The position numbers were made by a program, and so were the translations under genes. From assembly GCA_963728965.1 (NCBI GenBank), contig CAVSMH010000006.1, positions 744,001-808,000 of the forward strand: 64,000 nt of DNA, in the 5' to 3' direction. Numbering within the stretch: the first letter of the stretch is position 1; the number at the start of each line of letters is the position of its first letter. This document shows positions 63,537 to 64,000 of the stretch, piece by piece. This DNA comes from DASQZT01 sp963728965. Lineage in GTDB: Bacteria > Acidobacteriota > Terriglobia > Bryobacterales > Bryobacteraceae. Below the pieces are notes generated by a model that was not told where the DNA came from, did not search any database, and worked only from the letters and a program-made list of their open reading frames with translations.

Positions 63537-64000
63537 TTACACCCTGTCGAGGCGCGTGTCGGCGTCGCCGAACCGCTCGAGCTTAACTCCCATGCGATCC
63601 ATGATCGAGAGAAACAGGCTGCACATCTTGCGGTTTTCATCGGCGGCGCTGGTGTAATCCAGAGTGCGCCCGGTCTCCAGCGCGCCGCCCAAACCGCCGG
63701 CGAGCACCACCGGCAATCTCGAGTTGTCGTGCTTGCGGCCGATCCACAGGCTCGAAACGAACATCAGGCAGCTATTATCCAAGACCGAGCCTTCACCTTC
63801 CGGCATCGAATCCAGTTTGGAGGCGAGGTATGCATACTGGCTCACATGGAACCGGGCGATCCGCTCGTAGCCTTCGGAGAGGTTGTTATGGGACGCCGCA
63901 TGGTGCCCTTCGCGGACGCCCAGGAAGGGGTAGTACATGGCGGAGAGATCGCGCGAGATGATGAGCGAGGCGACGCGGGTCTTGTCCGTCTGGAAGGCGA
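63537..64000 (-). CDS. DUF1552-family protein, C-terminal part (partial)
   Basis: The gene begins beyond the right edge; 154 codons are seen. The first visible residues are AFQTDKTRVASLIISRD; later ones include HHAASHNN, YERIARFHVSQYAYLASKL and LPVVLAGGLGGALETGRTLDY. This matches the end of DUF1552 proteins, usually Tat-exported and found beside cytochrome-like DUF1592/1588 proteins in Planctomycetes and Acidobacteriota. Function is unknown; they are distant relatives of alkaline-phosphatase-like DUF1501 proteins. Confidence 0.75.
   Translation of the reverse strand, partial: AFQTDKTRVASLIISRDLSAMYYPFLGVREGHHAASHNNLSEGYERIARFHVSQYAYLASKLDSMPEGEGSVLDNSCLMFVSSLWIGRKHDNSRLPVVLAGGLGGALETGRTLDYTSAADENRKMCSLFLSIMDRMGVKLERFGDADTRLDRV

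Overview
The window is GC-rich, gene-dense bacterial DNA with no rRNA or tRNA gene, phage block, insertion sequence or CRISPR array that I can see. The gene set points to Acidobacteriota, most likely the Bryobacterales / Solibacter group. It includes a complete-looking hopanoid operon, bshA (bacillithiol), a DUF1080 protein, a DUF1552 protein at the right edge, a PEP-CTERM protein, Solibacter-type TIGR03437-like domains, secreted GH2 and Gfo/Idh enzymes, and many small-molecule sensor kinases. This placement is an inference from gene content.

Left part (1-19.1 kb): the end of an NHL-repeat protein and a YncE-like beta-propeller; a galactokinase plus Na+/solute symporter pair; a nine-gene minus-strand operon, ispH-shc-hpnH-hpnA-hpnG-(two zinc dehydrogenases)-hpnC-hpnD, for hopanoid lipids; a secreted PIG-L deacetylase; and a GMC oxidoreductase with its gluconate-dehydrogenase-subunit-3 partner.

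Middle (19.1-41.6 kb): a CheB-CheR-PAS-histidine kinase fusion with a NarL-type regulator; a solo LuxR-type HTH protein preceded by a perfect 28-bp palindrome; two Flp pilins and a CpaE/TadZ ATPase without the rest of a Tad machine; a surface-polysaccharide-like group (beta-helix protein, methyltransferase with an add-on beta domain, stripped-down Wzt-like ATPase); a permuted ATP-grasp protein; an exported protein with a C-terminal O-methyltransferase domain; a TPR protein; miaA; a small HU gene overlapping an HU-TIR fusion gene; a polyprenyl glycosylphosphotransferase; a phosphoribosyltransferase; a DUF1080 protein; and an HDOD protein.

Right part (41.6-64 kb): an operon running from an exported methyltransferase and a sensor kinase to a GH43-like lipoprotein and bshA; a GH2 beta-galactosidase-like enzyme; a composition-shifted PEP-CTERM gene abutting gene debris; a VOC-SpoIIE phosphatase fusion; a hybrid histidine kinase; a frameshifted CxxCH protein relic; a sugar-acid operon (lctP, ManD-like dehydratase, mutarotase-like protein, lactonase); an APC permease with a Gfo/Idh/MocA oxidoreductase; a DUF4062-STAND-TPR protein; and the end of a DUF1552 protein.

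The most promising points are the two zinc dehydrogenases placed directly after hpnG in the hopanoid operon (candidates for the reduction of ribosylhopane to bacteriohopanetetrol), the HU / HU-TIR gene pair, the exported methyltransferase fusion, the Wzt-like ATPase that has lost its signature region, and the palindrome in front of the solo LuxR gene.
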